Source: Candidatus Omnitrophota bacterium
GTDB taxonomy: Bacteria > Omnitrophota > Gorgyraeia > Zapsychrales > Zapsychraceae
DNA length: 64,000 nt
Assembly: GCA_018062515.1 (NCBI GenBank)
Contig: JAGOSC010000001.1
Span: 47,418-111,417, forward strand
Direction: 5' to 3'
Each line of letters opens with the position of its first letter. Positions within the stretch are counted from its first letter, which is position 1. Of the stretch, positions 27,339 to 37,700 are shown piece by piece. Below the pieces are notes generated by a model. The model did no database searches. It saw nothing but the letters and a program-made list of their open reading frames with translations, and was not told the origin of the DNA. The position numbers were made by a program, and so were the translations under genes.

Positions 27339-27984
27339 TCGTTAATCTTAATGACGTAAGCAAGCCCATAAATTTTTCATCGTTTAAGTTTATGGCTTCT
27401 AACGTACCCGTTAATTTAATGAATATGGTCTTCTCATCCGATTCGATGACGCCGGCCATAATACTCGACTCTTGGTTATCTTTAGATGAGGAGAGCGGCC
27501 GAAAATCGATCAGGCGAATTTTAAGTCCGCTTTGTGATGCAATTTCCTTTTGAGACGACATAAAATTCTCAAACTCTTCCGTCGATAAATCGAAAGAAAG
27601 TTGACCTAACCAGCGTTGGATATTCGCCTCAAGCCCACCCGATGCTCCGCTCAAGGAAACAATACTGCATTCAATAGCATTCTCACCCGTCGAGGTAAAC
27701 GTCGCCATGCGCATTCCGCTTCCTTTCTGCTCCGTCCATCCGTTGGGAACTGTCCAGCTCAAATCAGCGTTTGCCATTGAATTCGTGAGCATTTCCTGCA
27801 TAGACGAATCTTGGGATTGAAAATCCATACCTCGATTCATCATCATTCCTTCATGAGGATCTTTCACGTTTGAAGGTTGAGGATTAATCGTCACCTCTTC
27901 GTAAGTGCGGATCGTACGATTCTGTTCACACGAATAGGCAGACAGTATAGTTATAGAAACTAATATTATTATTTTTGATTTCAT
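27331..27984 (-). CDS. Putative lipoprotein at the head of the cytochrome c assembly operon
   Basis: 217 aa. The N-terminus KSKIIILVSITILSAYSCEQ looks like a signal peptide with a possible lipid-attachment cysteine (C19), though the lipobox AYSC is not ideal. Mature part: a Met/Asn-rich linker (MMMNRGMDF), then a domain of about 120 residues with WTVPNGWTEQKGSGMRMATF and LSFDLSTEEFENFMSSQK. I do not recognise a catalytic motif. The pattern resembles small extracytoplasmic domains that start VPxGW and measure amphiphilic load, but that is a weak impression. It is first in a seven-gene overlapping operon. Confidence 0.7.
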   Translation of the reverse strand: MKSKIIILVSITILSAYSCEQNRTIRTYEEVTINPQPSNVKDPHEGMMMNRGMDFQSQDSSMQEMLTNSMANADLSWTVPNGWTEQKGSGMRMATFTSTGENAIECSIVSLSGASGGLEANIQRWLGQLSFDLSTEEFENFMSSQKEIASQSGLKIRLIDFRPLSSSKDNQESSIMAGVIESDEKTIFIKLTGTLEAINLNDEKFMGLLTSLRLTNE

Positions 27985-28092
27985 AGAAGGGATAGTTATT
28001 TATTCATTTTATAAACTTTTATAACAAATACAAGGAATAATTTGACGGAAAAATCGAAGATTTTATGGAAATCTAAGACGGGTTTTATAAAT

Positions 28093-31000
28093 TTACGAGG
28101 AATGTTGATTGGCTACTTGTAACGGAACTTTATCAATAGAATTTTCCTGATCTGATTCGGATTCTCCCAAAAGCATTTGGATATTGATCACCGGCGCGAC
28201 ATTGATGATGACAGGCTGTATCCCTTCAATCTGAATGTTTTGAATTTTGATTGGATCAAACTCAAGATTATATTTAATTTCCGTCCCTTGTGTGTTTAAT
28301 TGCATATGATCTGGATTAAAATCAATACCACCCAAAGGATCACCGGTTAAAGGTTTATCTTTATTATCCGTCGCGTTAGGATTCTTCTTTCTTCCTAAAT
28401 TCTTAAAGCCCAGAGTCATTGCCCAGAACAGAAGCTGACTAAAGTGAATAAGTTCTTCTCTGTCCTCATTTGATATATTTTTTTCCTCAATTAACGTGTC
28501 GGAAAAGTTAACAAAATCACCGTAAAGCAATGTCCCCGACGCAACGGCAATCAATATTTGTGAAAGAATTTTATCAAGATTCTTATTTTCAGAAACATCA
28601 TAATTTGACAGGAACCACTGGATGACCGGATGATCAAGCGTTAATGATTGACCACCAGAATTTTTTTCCAGAGCTTTCTTAAAATCCTGAACCATACTGT
28701 CATTCGCGGAATTTTCTAATTCTATATTCAACCTTTGAGAATTAAGGGCAATTTCTTTCATCTGTTTGACACTTAACGAACGCCCTATCGAGTCCACCGC
28801 TGCCCGCCAAACCTTTTCTTTTGCGCTCTGACCAAACAGTTGCGTAAAAATCAAATCATCATCTATAGTATGGGCAACGTTCATACTGTCACTATACGTG
28901 AGACCATTATCGTTAATATATTTCACCGCCTCAGGAGATATATTTTTCTTCAAATTTTCCTGAAAATCGTCATTTATAGGTTTTGGCAAGATGAATGGCG
29001 GTGTGATAGGAAACGATTTAAAGTCTTTATTATATAATTCAAACGCTGCTTGCTGGAGCAACTCGGGATACATGAGCATGTCATCAATCATTTCCCGAAT
29101 CGTTTCCCCGTCCCTGGCATCTCGCACCTTTTTTGGTTTTAAACCTTTGACCCCTTTTTTCCGTAAAGATTTATAGACGGAATTAAAAATATAGGTGGCT
29201 ACATAATCGTAAGGATTCTGATACCCATCATTCTCCTGTTTTCTTAGAATAATCCTCCCTAGACCGATTAAATCCAAAATAGGCCTTCTATTCTGCGCCA
29301 TTGAATATAAATAAGCGCCCGTTTCATTAATAATCCTAATCTGTAGTCTGTCATCAAAGGAATCCCATAAACCATCATTAAGAGTTTTAAAATAATCTGT
29401 TCCGCTATACGAAGATGCGTCTCTAAAATACGCATGTTCGCCTTCATGAACTCTTATATAGTTAATAATGTCCAGCTTGATTTCATCAGGCGACATCCCC
29501 GAAAAAGCTTCTCTGATTAATTGATCAATTCTGGATGATGTGACTGAATCCGTTAATAAATAATTATTTCCATTTAACGTGTTAATGATATTTTGGGTTT
29601 CTTTATTTACATAATCCATATTGATAAAAAGTTCTCCATCCAGGTGTGCCCCCTGATGAGCAACCAAAGGATGGAATGGTAAATCAATTTTATTTACTTG
29701 CCGATAATAAAAAACTTTAATTTCTCTGCCGGCTAAAATAAATTTTTCCTCTTTATCCACCACAAATATGGCGATAACAGGAAGCATATCACCCGATTTT
29801 TTTTCGATTAGATCCATCCCCCCTAAAAAACCATTCCGAAGAAGGTACACCTCGAATTCATCCCACTTCTTAAGAAAAGTAAAATCCTTACTTTTATAAA
29901 AAGCTGGATCCTCTTTCTGATAAGACATAACTAAATATTCCATATACGCTTCTAAAGTTTCGGAAATATCTTTAGCTTTACGAACGAGATCAACTTCGAG
30001 CTCTCTGCGATTAGGAGATGAGTCAGTAACTGCGGTCATATACTTTGACCAAACCTCTTCAAAAAATATCCGCAATTTTCTCGTTTCTTCTGATTCAATC
30101 ATCCTCTGTTCCTGCCAATTTTTGTCATTGATGATATCCAACATCGCTTCTTTTAATAATCGGCCATTATCTTTTAAGGGGTCTTTTATTTCCAGCTTTG
30201 AAGCATCATAGGATGCAATTTTATAAAGATAAATAAACAGTTCAAATATTTTTGGATCATTTCCGAGATTTTTAAGATTATCCGAAAAATACTCTACGTC
30301 AACGGTCGTTTCTAAATAACGTTTCCACTCATTTATATCCGTCGAAAACAAAAGAGGCTGCTCTGTCTTCTTCATATGCTCCAGGTACTGAGTTAGATCA
30401 GATAAAGCTATTTTTGTACTTTGCTGATTAGCGTGGTTGACTTCATTGACTAGAAAAACTTCGAGATTATCAGGCTTTCCTCCATCTTCTTTTTTATAAT
30501 ACTCTCCTGTTTGCGTAATCCCCAAAGCGACTAGCATCAGTGAAAACACACTAAAACTGGCATGGGTCGTTCTTTTAAGCCAGTTGACGGATGGTTTTTT
30601 ATTTTCCTTACTGGTCAGTATTGCAGCATCTATTTTTGCCGCGTTTATCCCCCCGGAAAAATACTTTCGAGGAATCATTTCCTGTGTTGTTGAATCGTAT
30701 TCATCACGCACAAAATTATGTACACCCTTTTTAAATGATTCGACATACTGCTCGTAAATTTTCTCGTTCCCATCTTTATCTTCAACCTCTAAACCTTTAA
30801 CTTTTCCCTTATTAACAAAGATTCCACCTAATAAACTTTTTTGTAAATTATGTTTGTACCACGTCGCTAAAATCATCGAATTATAAACTTGCCGTAAATT
30901 GGCGAATGTCTCGCCTTCATTCACTTCTTTCTCAACGGCCGGAATCAATATGTTCTTCACTATTTCCGAAGACACGCCGCTGGTGATTTCAATATCTTCT

Positions 31001-31704
31001 TTTGTCACCTTGCCCAACCCGTGCTGTTGACTATTCTGATTATGCTCTAAAGCCAGATAATCCTCCTCGAGCATGACTTTAAGATGACTATCGACGACAA
31101 AAACGGTTGTTCCATTAACATACACATCCGCTCTTTCTGGAACAATCCAAATCTTGTTAAAAGTATTCATTGGGATTTCTGTAGTTCCATATTGTTCTTG
31201 AGCCTTCTTGTAAACTTCATCCCAGAATTTTCCCCCCAGTTTTTCGTCCGGATTCATTAATGAAGCTGAAAATTGTTTCAACATATAATCCTGGGCTAAT
31301 AAATCCCTTCCCATTTGTGTTAATCCAAAATCAGTCGGAATAATACGATCCTTTTCATACGGTGATAAATTCACCCACATTTGTTCGGATGGAACAGTAA
31401 GCGTTGTCAAGAAATACTCAATGAGCTTATTAGCCTCGGCGCGAAATTCTTCCGAACCTTGAACTTTGTCGCCCGGATCGATAATAAAATCAAATTTCAA
31501 GGGGTTGTCAGGATAAATCGTAATGCCGGTGATGATGGGAGGATTATAGGGCTGGCTGACTAGCACTGGTGTTCCCAGAGCAGGCAGATTGAGCACACTT
31601 TGCGCGTAACTTTGCTGTGGTGGAACAACAAACGTTACCACCAAAATAAGGCTTAAATAAGCCGAAAAAGTCCTGAATATTATGTGTGTTCTTAGTTGAC
31701 GCAT
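28093..31704 (-). CDS. Giant-family secreted-type protein B: HEGEH metallopeptidase-like
   Basis: 1203 aa, the smallest complete member. Signal peptide at 1-34 (LSLILVVTFVV core, nearly identical to that of giant A). Shared N-terminal module ~35-346, ending IPRKYFSGG. A second hydrophobic stretch at ~374-390 (FSVFSLMLVALGI) could be a membrane helix, so the middle may be membrane-tethered. HEGEH at 753-757 with E794 in INETGAYL 37 residues later fits a zinc gluzincin; nothing places it in a named peptidase family. The C-terminal module is ~1124-1203 (GGIDFN). It is a single gene with short flanks. Metallopeptidase activity is inferred from the motif alone. Confidence 0.8.
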   Translation of the reverse strand: MRQLRTHIIFRTFSAYLSLILVVTFVVPPQQSYAQSVLNLPALGTPVLVSQPYNPPIITGITIYPDNPLKFDFIIDPGDKVQGSEEFRAEANKLIEYFLTTLTVPSEQMWVNLSPYEKDRIIPTDFGLTQMGRDLLAQDYMLKQFSASLMNPDEKLGGKFWDEVYKKAQEQYGTTEIPMNTFNKIWIVPERADVYVNGTTVFVVDSHLKVMLEEDYLALEHNQNSQQHGLGKVTKEDIEITSGVSSEIVKNILIPAVEKEVNEGETFANLRQVYNSMILATWYKHNLQKSLLGGIFVNKGKVKGLEVEDKDGNEKIYEQYVESFKKGVHNFVRDEYDSTTQEMIPRKYFSGGINAAKIDAAILTSKENKKPSVNWLKRTTHASFSVFSLMLVALGITQTGEYYKKEDGGKPDNLEVFLVNEVNHANQQSTKIALSDLTQYLEHMKKTEQPLLFSTDINEWKRYLETTVDVEYFSDNLKNLGNDPKIFELFIYLYKIASYDASKLEIKDPLKDNGRLLKEAMLDIINDKNWQEQRMIESEETRKLRIFFEEVWSKYMTAVTDSSPNRRELEVDLVRKAKDISETLEAYMEYLVMSYQKEDPAFYKSKDFTFLKKWDEFEVYLLRNGFLGGMDLIEKKSGDMLPVIAIFVVDKEEKFILAGREIKVFYYRQVNKIDLPFHPLVAHQGAHLDGELFINMDYVNKETQNIINTLNGNNYLLTDSVTSSRIDQLIREAFSGMSPDEIKLDIINYIRVHEGEHAYFRDASSYSGTDYFKTLNDGLWDSFDDRLQIRIINETGAYLYSMAQNRRPILDLIGLGRIILRKQENDGYQNPYDYVATYIFNSVYKSLRKKGVKGLKPKKVRDARDGETIREMIDDMLMYPELLQQAAFELYNKDFKSFPITPPFILPKPINDDFQENLKKNISPEAVKYINDNGLTYSDSMNVAHTIDDDLIFTQLFGQSAKEKVWRAAVDSIGRSLSVKQMKEIALNSQRLNIELENSANDSMVQDFKKALEKNSGGQSLTLDHPVIQWFLSNYDVSENKNLDKILSQILIAVASGTLLYGDFVNFSDTLIEEKNISNEDREELIHFSQLLFWAMTLGFKNLGRKKNPNATDNKDKPLTGDPLGGIDFNPDHMQLNTQGTEIKYNLEFDPIKIQNIQIEGIQPVIINVAPVINIQMLLGESESDQENSIDKVPLQVANQHSS

Positions 31705-31732
31705 TAGGTTATTAGTATTATTTATATCTATT

Positions 31733-31753
31733 TATGCTCAAGAGTAACATATA
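31733..31753 (-). promoter_or_regulatory. Leader box shared with giant gene A
   Basis: Minus-strand block of the pattern TATATGTTAnnCTTGnGC, 17 of 21 positions identical to the block before giant gene A and at nearly the same distance (about 28 bp) from the ATG. Together they suggest common transcriptional or post-transcriptional control of these two genes. Confidence 0.4.
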
Positions 31754-31771
31754 GTGAGCAGAGTTGCTAAC

Positions 31772-31788
31772 CTAGGAATTAATCCTAG
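31772..31788. other. Short inverted repeat over the giant C stop codon
   Basis: CTAGGA-ATTAA-TCCTAG has perfect 6 bp arms, includes the TAG stop of giant gene C and lies about 68 bp before the giant B start. It lacks a following T-run on the minus strand, so it is not a standard terminator; it could be a weak hairpin or operator. No other structure is seen in the 31705-31771 gap beyond the shared leader box. Confidence 0.3.
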
Positions 31789-34700
31789 AATGCAGTCGTT
31801 TTGGGTCATCACTCAGGTGCTTATACTGGAAACTATACTCTGTTGGATTACCTTCCTGATCGACGAGGCCTAGAAGAAACGGCATATTGGTCACTGGTGT
31901 TAAATTGATAATGACGGGAATAAAACCTTCGATATTTTTGAGAAGATCGGCTGGCTGCTGCAACATCGGCAACGGGATACCGTTACCGTCACGTTTAATT
32001 TGAAGGTCTAAAAGCTCCGGATTCAAATCAATCCCGCCGGGGGTTTCAGGATTTTTGGTATTCGACACGGGAACACCATTAACTTTCATGTCCCCACCAC
32101 TCCATCCATTGAGATACAGTTTATTTTTCCAATTCTTTTGTTCACGCTGAAACTCCTTCTCGGTAAAAATCTTTTCTCTATTACTTCCACGAGAATTTTT
32201 GCGAGGCGCTAATTTGATACCCTTCTTTTCCAAAGCTGTTTCCGCTAAACGAAGCATATATTTTTTTGCTAGCCATTCATCCCATCTATATTGGATCTTC
32301 TCCGGGTGGTCATTAGAATTTTCAACCTTTAGAAGTTCCCCACGAATCTTCTTTTTAAGTTTTTTAAGCTTTTCTAAATCTAGTACGCCATTACCTTTTA
32401 TTTGGAGAGCATGCACCCATATTTGCGCATCAATCCGATGTGCTAGCAATTTCCGGTCATGAGGCGATAAGACTGTCCAGTCTTCAGCTTTCAAATTCTT
32501 TAACTGAGCAAGTTCTCTTGCGTTTAACGAGAGCAATTCATGAGTTATCTTAGCTAAAGTCATTTTTAACATTCGCTCAATTTCTACATTTATTAGTGGT
32601 TGTTCCTCGGGGTCTACATCAAAATTAATTAGATCTTCCCATTCGTTTTCATCCTGAAAATCAGAAATCATAGCGTGATCAATTTTTTCTTTAACGCTTG
32701 ATAATATTTTAGTCCATCTTTCCGACGATGGACCGATAAATTTCTCTCCACTTTCTTCTTTTATTTTCGTTTCCTGAATGCGAGCGTTAAGAATGCTGAC
32801 GACAAATGATTTTAACGGCTGTTGAGAAATCCATTCAATCAATTTCTCGTCCTGAATAGCCGGATTTTCTTCAATTAAATGATTTAATTTTGAATCAAGA
32901 TCGCTAAATATATCCTTCAAGAATTTAGCTAATTTTTGCTGATCAACCGGCGTGCTTTGGGCATCAAGATAATCTAAAATCTTATTTAATTCCGCCTTCT
33001 GCTTCTCATTAAAGGCATTCAGAGTTTTATGATCAGGCAGTTCATTTTCCTCCAAAACACTTTCAATGACCAGTTCAAGTAGGTATTGAATTTCTTGTTT
33101 AAGCATCAATTCCTTATCCGGCATTTTCGAAATTTTTTCAACGATGGCTAATGAAAATTCGACAAATCCGGACGACGACCAATTAGGACTAGAGGTAAAA
33201 AATATCTTAAAATCCTCATCAATTTTACTTAATAATAAAGTTAAAATCTGGTCAGCACTATGATTCACAACTATTAACCGCGCATTAATCCTTTTAATGA
33301 GATCCTCTGATTCAGCTGATTTTCTTTTTTGTTCAAGCTGTAAACTAGTTAGACCGCTTAAATCACTTTTTAATGCCTCTAGTTCTAAAAGCGGACGATT
33401 CTCTTTTTCCAAATACCGTGAAAGCGGCAACTCAAGTACATAACTAAAAGGTTCATATTGATATTCGATTCCTTCCTGAGATAATTTAGTGAGGAGCTTT
33501 ACGGCGCTTGATTCTCCGTGCGTATGGACCCAAATTTGTGCTTGTATACGTGATAAAACAATCGCTATGCCTTGCAGGCTGCCAGACACATTTATATCTT
33601 CGCTTCCTGTGAGACTATTTAAACCAGCCGAAACGACTGTTACTAAATCTTTCTGCACTTCAGAATCCAACTTCTTAATATATTCTTGATAATTTGAAAA
33701 TTTGCCTTTGTCATTTCTCAAACCATTCTCAAGCACATCATTAATTTTTGTTAACTCAGTACGAGTAAGTTGCGCCAACATGTTCTGAAAAATTTGATCT
33801 TCTTGCGTGTTTTCATTCTGGGATCCGAGAATTTTTGTTACAGTCATCCATTCTTCCAAAGAATATTTTCCTGTTTCCACCGCCGTCGGTTGTTTTCTAA
33901 CTGAAGCAGGATTGTTTGGTTCAGCCGAAGGCTCATTCAATTTAATCATATCCTTCTCGGAAAATATTTCTTCATTCTCTAAGTCATGTTCATCATGCAT
34001 AATCGCTGCTTCTAAAACATACAAAAGAGGTTGATGAGGCTCAATCATAATTCCCGCGCGAGATGTTTCGATAAGAAGCTGTAAAACGCCTAATTTCTTA
34101 AGTTCGAGTAAGCGTTTTTGGGCTTTAAATCTTCTTAAAACAATATTCCACTCGACGGGTTTATTGACCCTTAAAACTCTAAGTAAATTCTTGGGATTAT
34201 TACGCCACGTTTCATATCCTTGCGACTTTTCTACTTCCAGACTGTCGATCCCAGTCACAATCGCATTCCGGTAATTTGTCTGCTCCTCAGAAGTGAACTG
34301 GCTAAACATTCCCATTAAAGCATATTCGAGGGTTGGTTCATCATTCGTGTTCCCAAGCTCCATGATTTTAATTAACATGTCGAGCTCTTCCACGTTCAAT
34401 TCATTGAGTAGTTTCTTAAATTCTTCATCAGATTTTTCACCTCTTTCCGTTAAATAGATGGGAACCATTTCCCCCGACTTATTCTCTTTATATCGATAAA
34501 TAATGTGAGGTGCAGTAAGAACAACATTAATGGCATACCATTCCAAAGGTGGACGGCGGCCTTGTTTCCTCAAGGCCATCTTTTTTTCTTCCGATGCATT
34601 CACCCAATCGTTCGTTTCAGATTCATACATTTGTAATGTTTTAATCTCAATGGAGGTTAATGTCTTGACTGGTTTTGATAATAAGTCCTTAATATACGCC

Positions 34701-37700
34701 TTTGTGACCATCATAGCCTGATCCTCATCATGATTATCTTTTTCAAGAGCAAATCGGAGCATAAACAATACAGCTTCCACCTCCTCGGGAGAACGCATTG
34801 AGTAACCATAAAGCGCGTCTTGAAATTTATTAAAAACACGTGATCTCAACTTTTCTAGAGTTTCAGTTTTTCTCTCAATTTGCACAAGCACCCATAATTG
34901 AGCGGTAACACGGTCTAATAAAATCTGCCATTCTTCCGGCGCGCGATTCCCCTTTGTTCGCTGAAACCATTCTTCCGGAGATTCTTCTTCGATCTGCTTA
35001 CTTTCTCGTTTCATTTTCTCAAACTCTTGATTTTTTACTAATTCACGGCCTTTAAGCCGTAATAATTTCTTCAATTCCTGATCTTCAACCATACTCCATT
35101 CTTTATGGTTTTCGAGCGCATTCTCAAGGTTTCTCTCAATAATATCGCTTAATTCGATAAGTTCATCATGGTCTAAGTCAGTTAATTGATGACTAAATAT
35201 TTCTAACGGCTGCTGCAATAATGTATCCATTAGATCCTCAGTATTCCCTTCCCCACTCTGATGATTGGCTAATAGTTCACTTAACTTCGACCAATTTCCA
35301 TCATTGACCTTTTGACTTTCATTCTTCATAGCATATTCAATCAATAATAAAAAGGGATGACTATGTATCCATTTTAAATGTTCTTTATTGGCCATTTTTG
35401 GATTATTTTCTAAGTGTTTTTCTATCATAACCAAGAATTCGTCCATTGCTGCCTTAAACGCTTCGCTTAATTGCTCTCCAGAAATTTGATGGTTTAAATT
35501 TTTTACATAAAACAATAATTCTTGTATTTTAATTCTTTGTTCCTGGTTAATTTCTTTATGAAGCTCTTTCTCTAATGCAACTTCTGCAATATATTGGAAA
35601 ACATATTTAATTGGATGTTCGATATAATTTTGTTCAGAAAGCTTTTCAAGAATAATCAAGGTGTTCTCAATAAATCCTGACACAGACCAAGGATCACTAT
35701 CCTTTAGGGATTCAATTAAATCTTGATCAATATATTTTAAGTACAAAAACAACAAATCATTGAGGCTTTTTTCAAAAGCCGATAGGCGCGCATTAATACG
35801 CTCATCGATCATGTTTAATTGCTCTTTGGTTATATATTCTTGTATAAAATCATTTTCGGTTTCTGTTCTTTTTTCTCGCAGTTGTTCAGAATTTAAATTG
35901 CTCAATCCATCTGATAATTCATTCAGCGATTTTTCCATTTTTGACTTTGGAATATATTGAATATATTCTTCAAATTCCTTTGATAAAGACGCTGCAAGGA
36001 TATAAATAAAAGGTTGATCCATCATAGGAAAAATATTTTCGCGGATAATTCGTGTTAAAAATTTTACACCTTTTAATGTCCCATTTTGAAGCAGCCAGAT
36101 TTGCGCTTCAATACGTTGAAAAACAATTTTCAATTTTATAAAATCGCTATCCTCGTAAGATCCTGACGAATTTATAAATTGATCATTTTTTAGACTATCT
36201 ATACCAGCCTGGAGTAAGTTTGTAAAATTATCCTTCAATTCCGCGTCTAAACCATCAAAATATGATTCATACTCTAATTCTTGATCATAAGTTATGCCCA
36301 TAATCGCAGGCTTATATATGTCGCGCATTTCAATTAACTGTTCAACACTAAATTGATCCAACAAAGTTCTAAAAGTCTTATCTTCTTCTGTGTTCTTAAC
36401 ATTTAGAGGGCCAAGAATGTCGGTGATGATCACCCATTCAGTCGCTGTGTAAGACCCTAATTCGCGTTTACTCTTCTTTTCCTTTTTTTGTTCCGGTTTA
36501 CTTTCGTTTCCCTTTTCTTCAAAGTCAGTTGCAATATCCGAAGTCTCCATCCACGTGAGGAAATGGTCACTAGTAAACACATCTTTATTTTCCAAATTGG
36601 CTATACCGTACTTAATTGCTCCCTCAAGAACATATATGAAAGGCTGATTAGTGGAAATTTCAAAACCAAAACCACCCAAACTGAAAATTTCAGCTAAACG
36701 CTGTAAAGCGGCTTCACTACCCATTTCAACCAAACGAATTTGGGCTTCAATACGTTTTAAAACAATTTCCCATGCCTCTGGATTGTAGGAGCTTAAAGCC
36801 CTAAACCAATTATCGTCCTGTTCTTTTTTAGTGCCATGATGAATTTGTAAAGCTAATGTTTCTAGGCTATCTACCCCCGAAATAATGATATTTTTAAAAT
36901 CCTTGGTTTGCTCAATTATTCTTTTCGCTTCTATATAGTCTCCGTCATTCGCATTCTGCCCTAGTTGCATGACATACTTTAATCCATCCAACTCTATAGG
37001 ACTCAATTTGTTTATTAAAGACTTGAAAATAATATCAGAACTTTGAGCATGTGGTGTTGGATAGTCAGGATGAAATTCTAATAATCCTTCACCATCGTCA
37101 AATAATAATATTTCATTTGGTGAATTAAGGACAAATCCTAAAGCATACCATTCATCAGGCGGCCGACGGTTATTTGATCGAAGCTCTGAGCGTTTCTCTT
37201 TTGAAGTATTAACCCAATCGCCGGTTTTATATTCGTATTCTTCGAGTTGATTAATCTCCGTACCCAGTAAGTGTCTGATTGGTTTTTTGAGAAGGTTCTC
37301 AAATTTAGCCTTGGAAATCATCGCCTGATCAGCTATTTTCTCATCAAGAATTTTCAACCATTTTTGAGTCGGGCGAATATACGAAACAGCTTGCCCATTT
37401 AAGCTCGGTTGTGAATCCAGAGCCTTTTTAACCAATTTTTCCAAATCTTCAAGCTGAGGCTTCTGCATGACGGCTATTGTTTGCCGGAATAAAGCGTCAT
37501 TATCTTCGTCGGATATTAATTCCCGCGATATGATTTCCGGTTCTGTTGAATTTTGCCTATTCGCCACGTCAATCAACTCTTTCATGCGGGAAATATTCCA
37601 TGCGGAATCTATGTCAGAATTCTCTGCCTGCAGCGGCTCGATGACCATCAGCCTTTTTATTCCCAGCAACGGCTTACGCAACATGTTAGCACTCCCGACA

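Noticed and set aside
28030..28075. Terminator after giant B
   Set aside because: An AGATTT/AAATCT stem with a short T-rich stretch is present, but the stem is only 6 AT-rich pairs, too weak to call.
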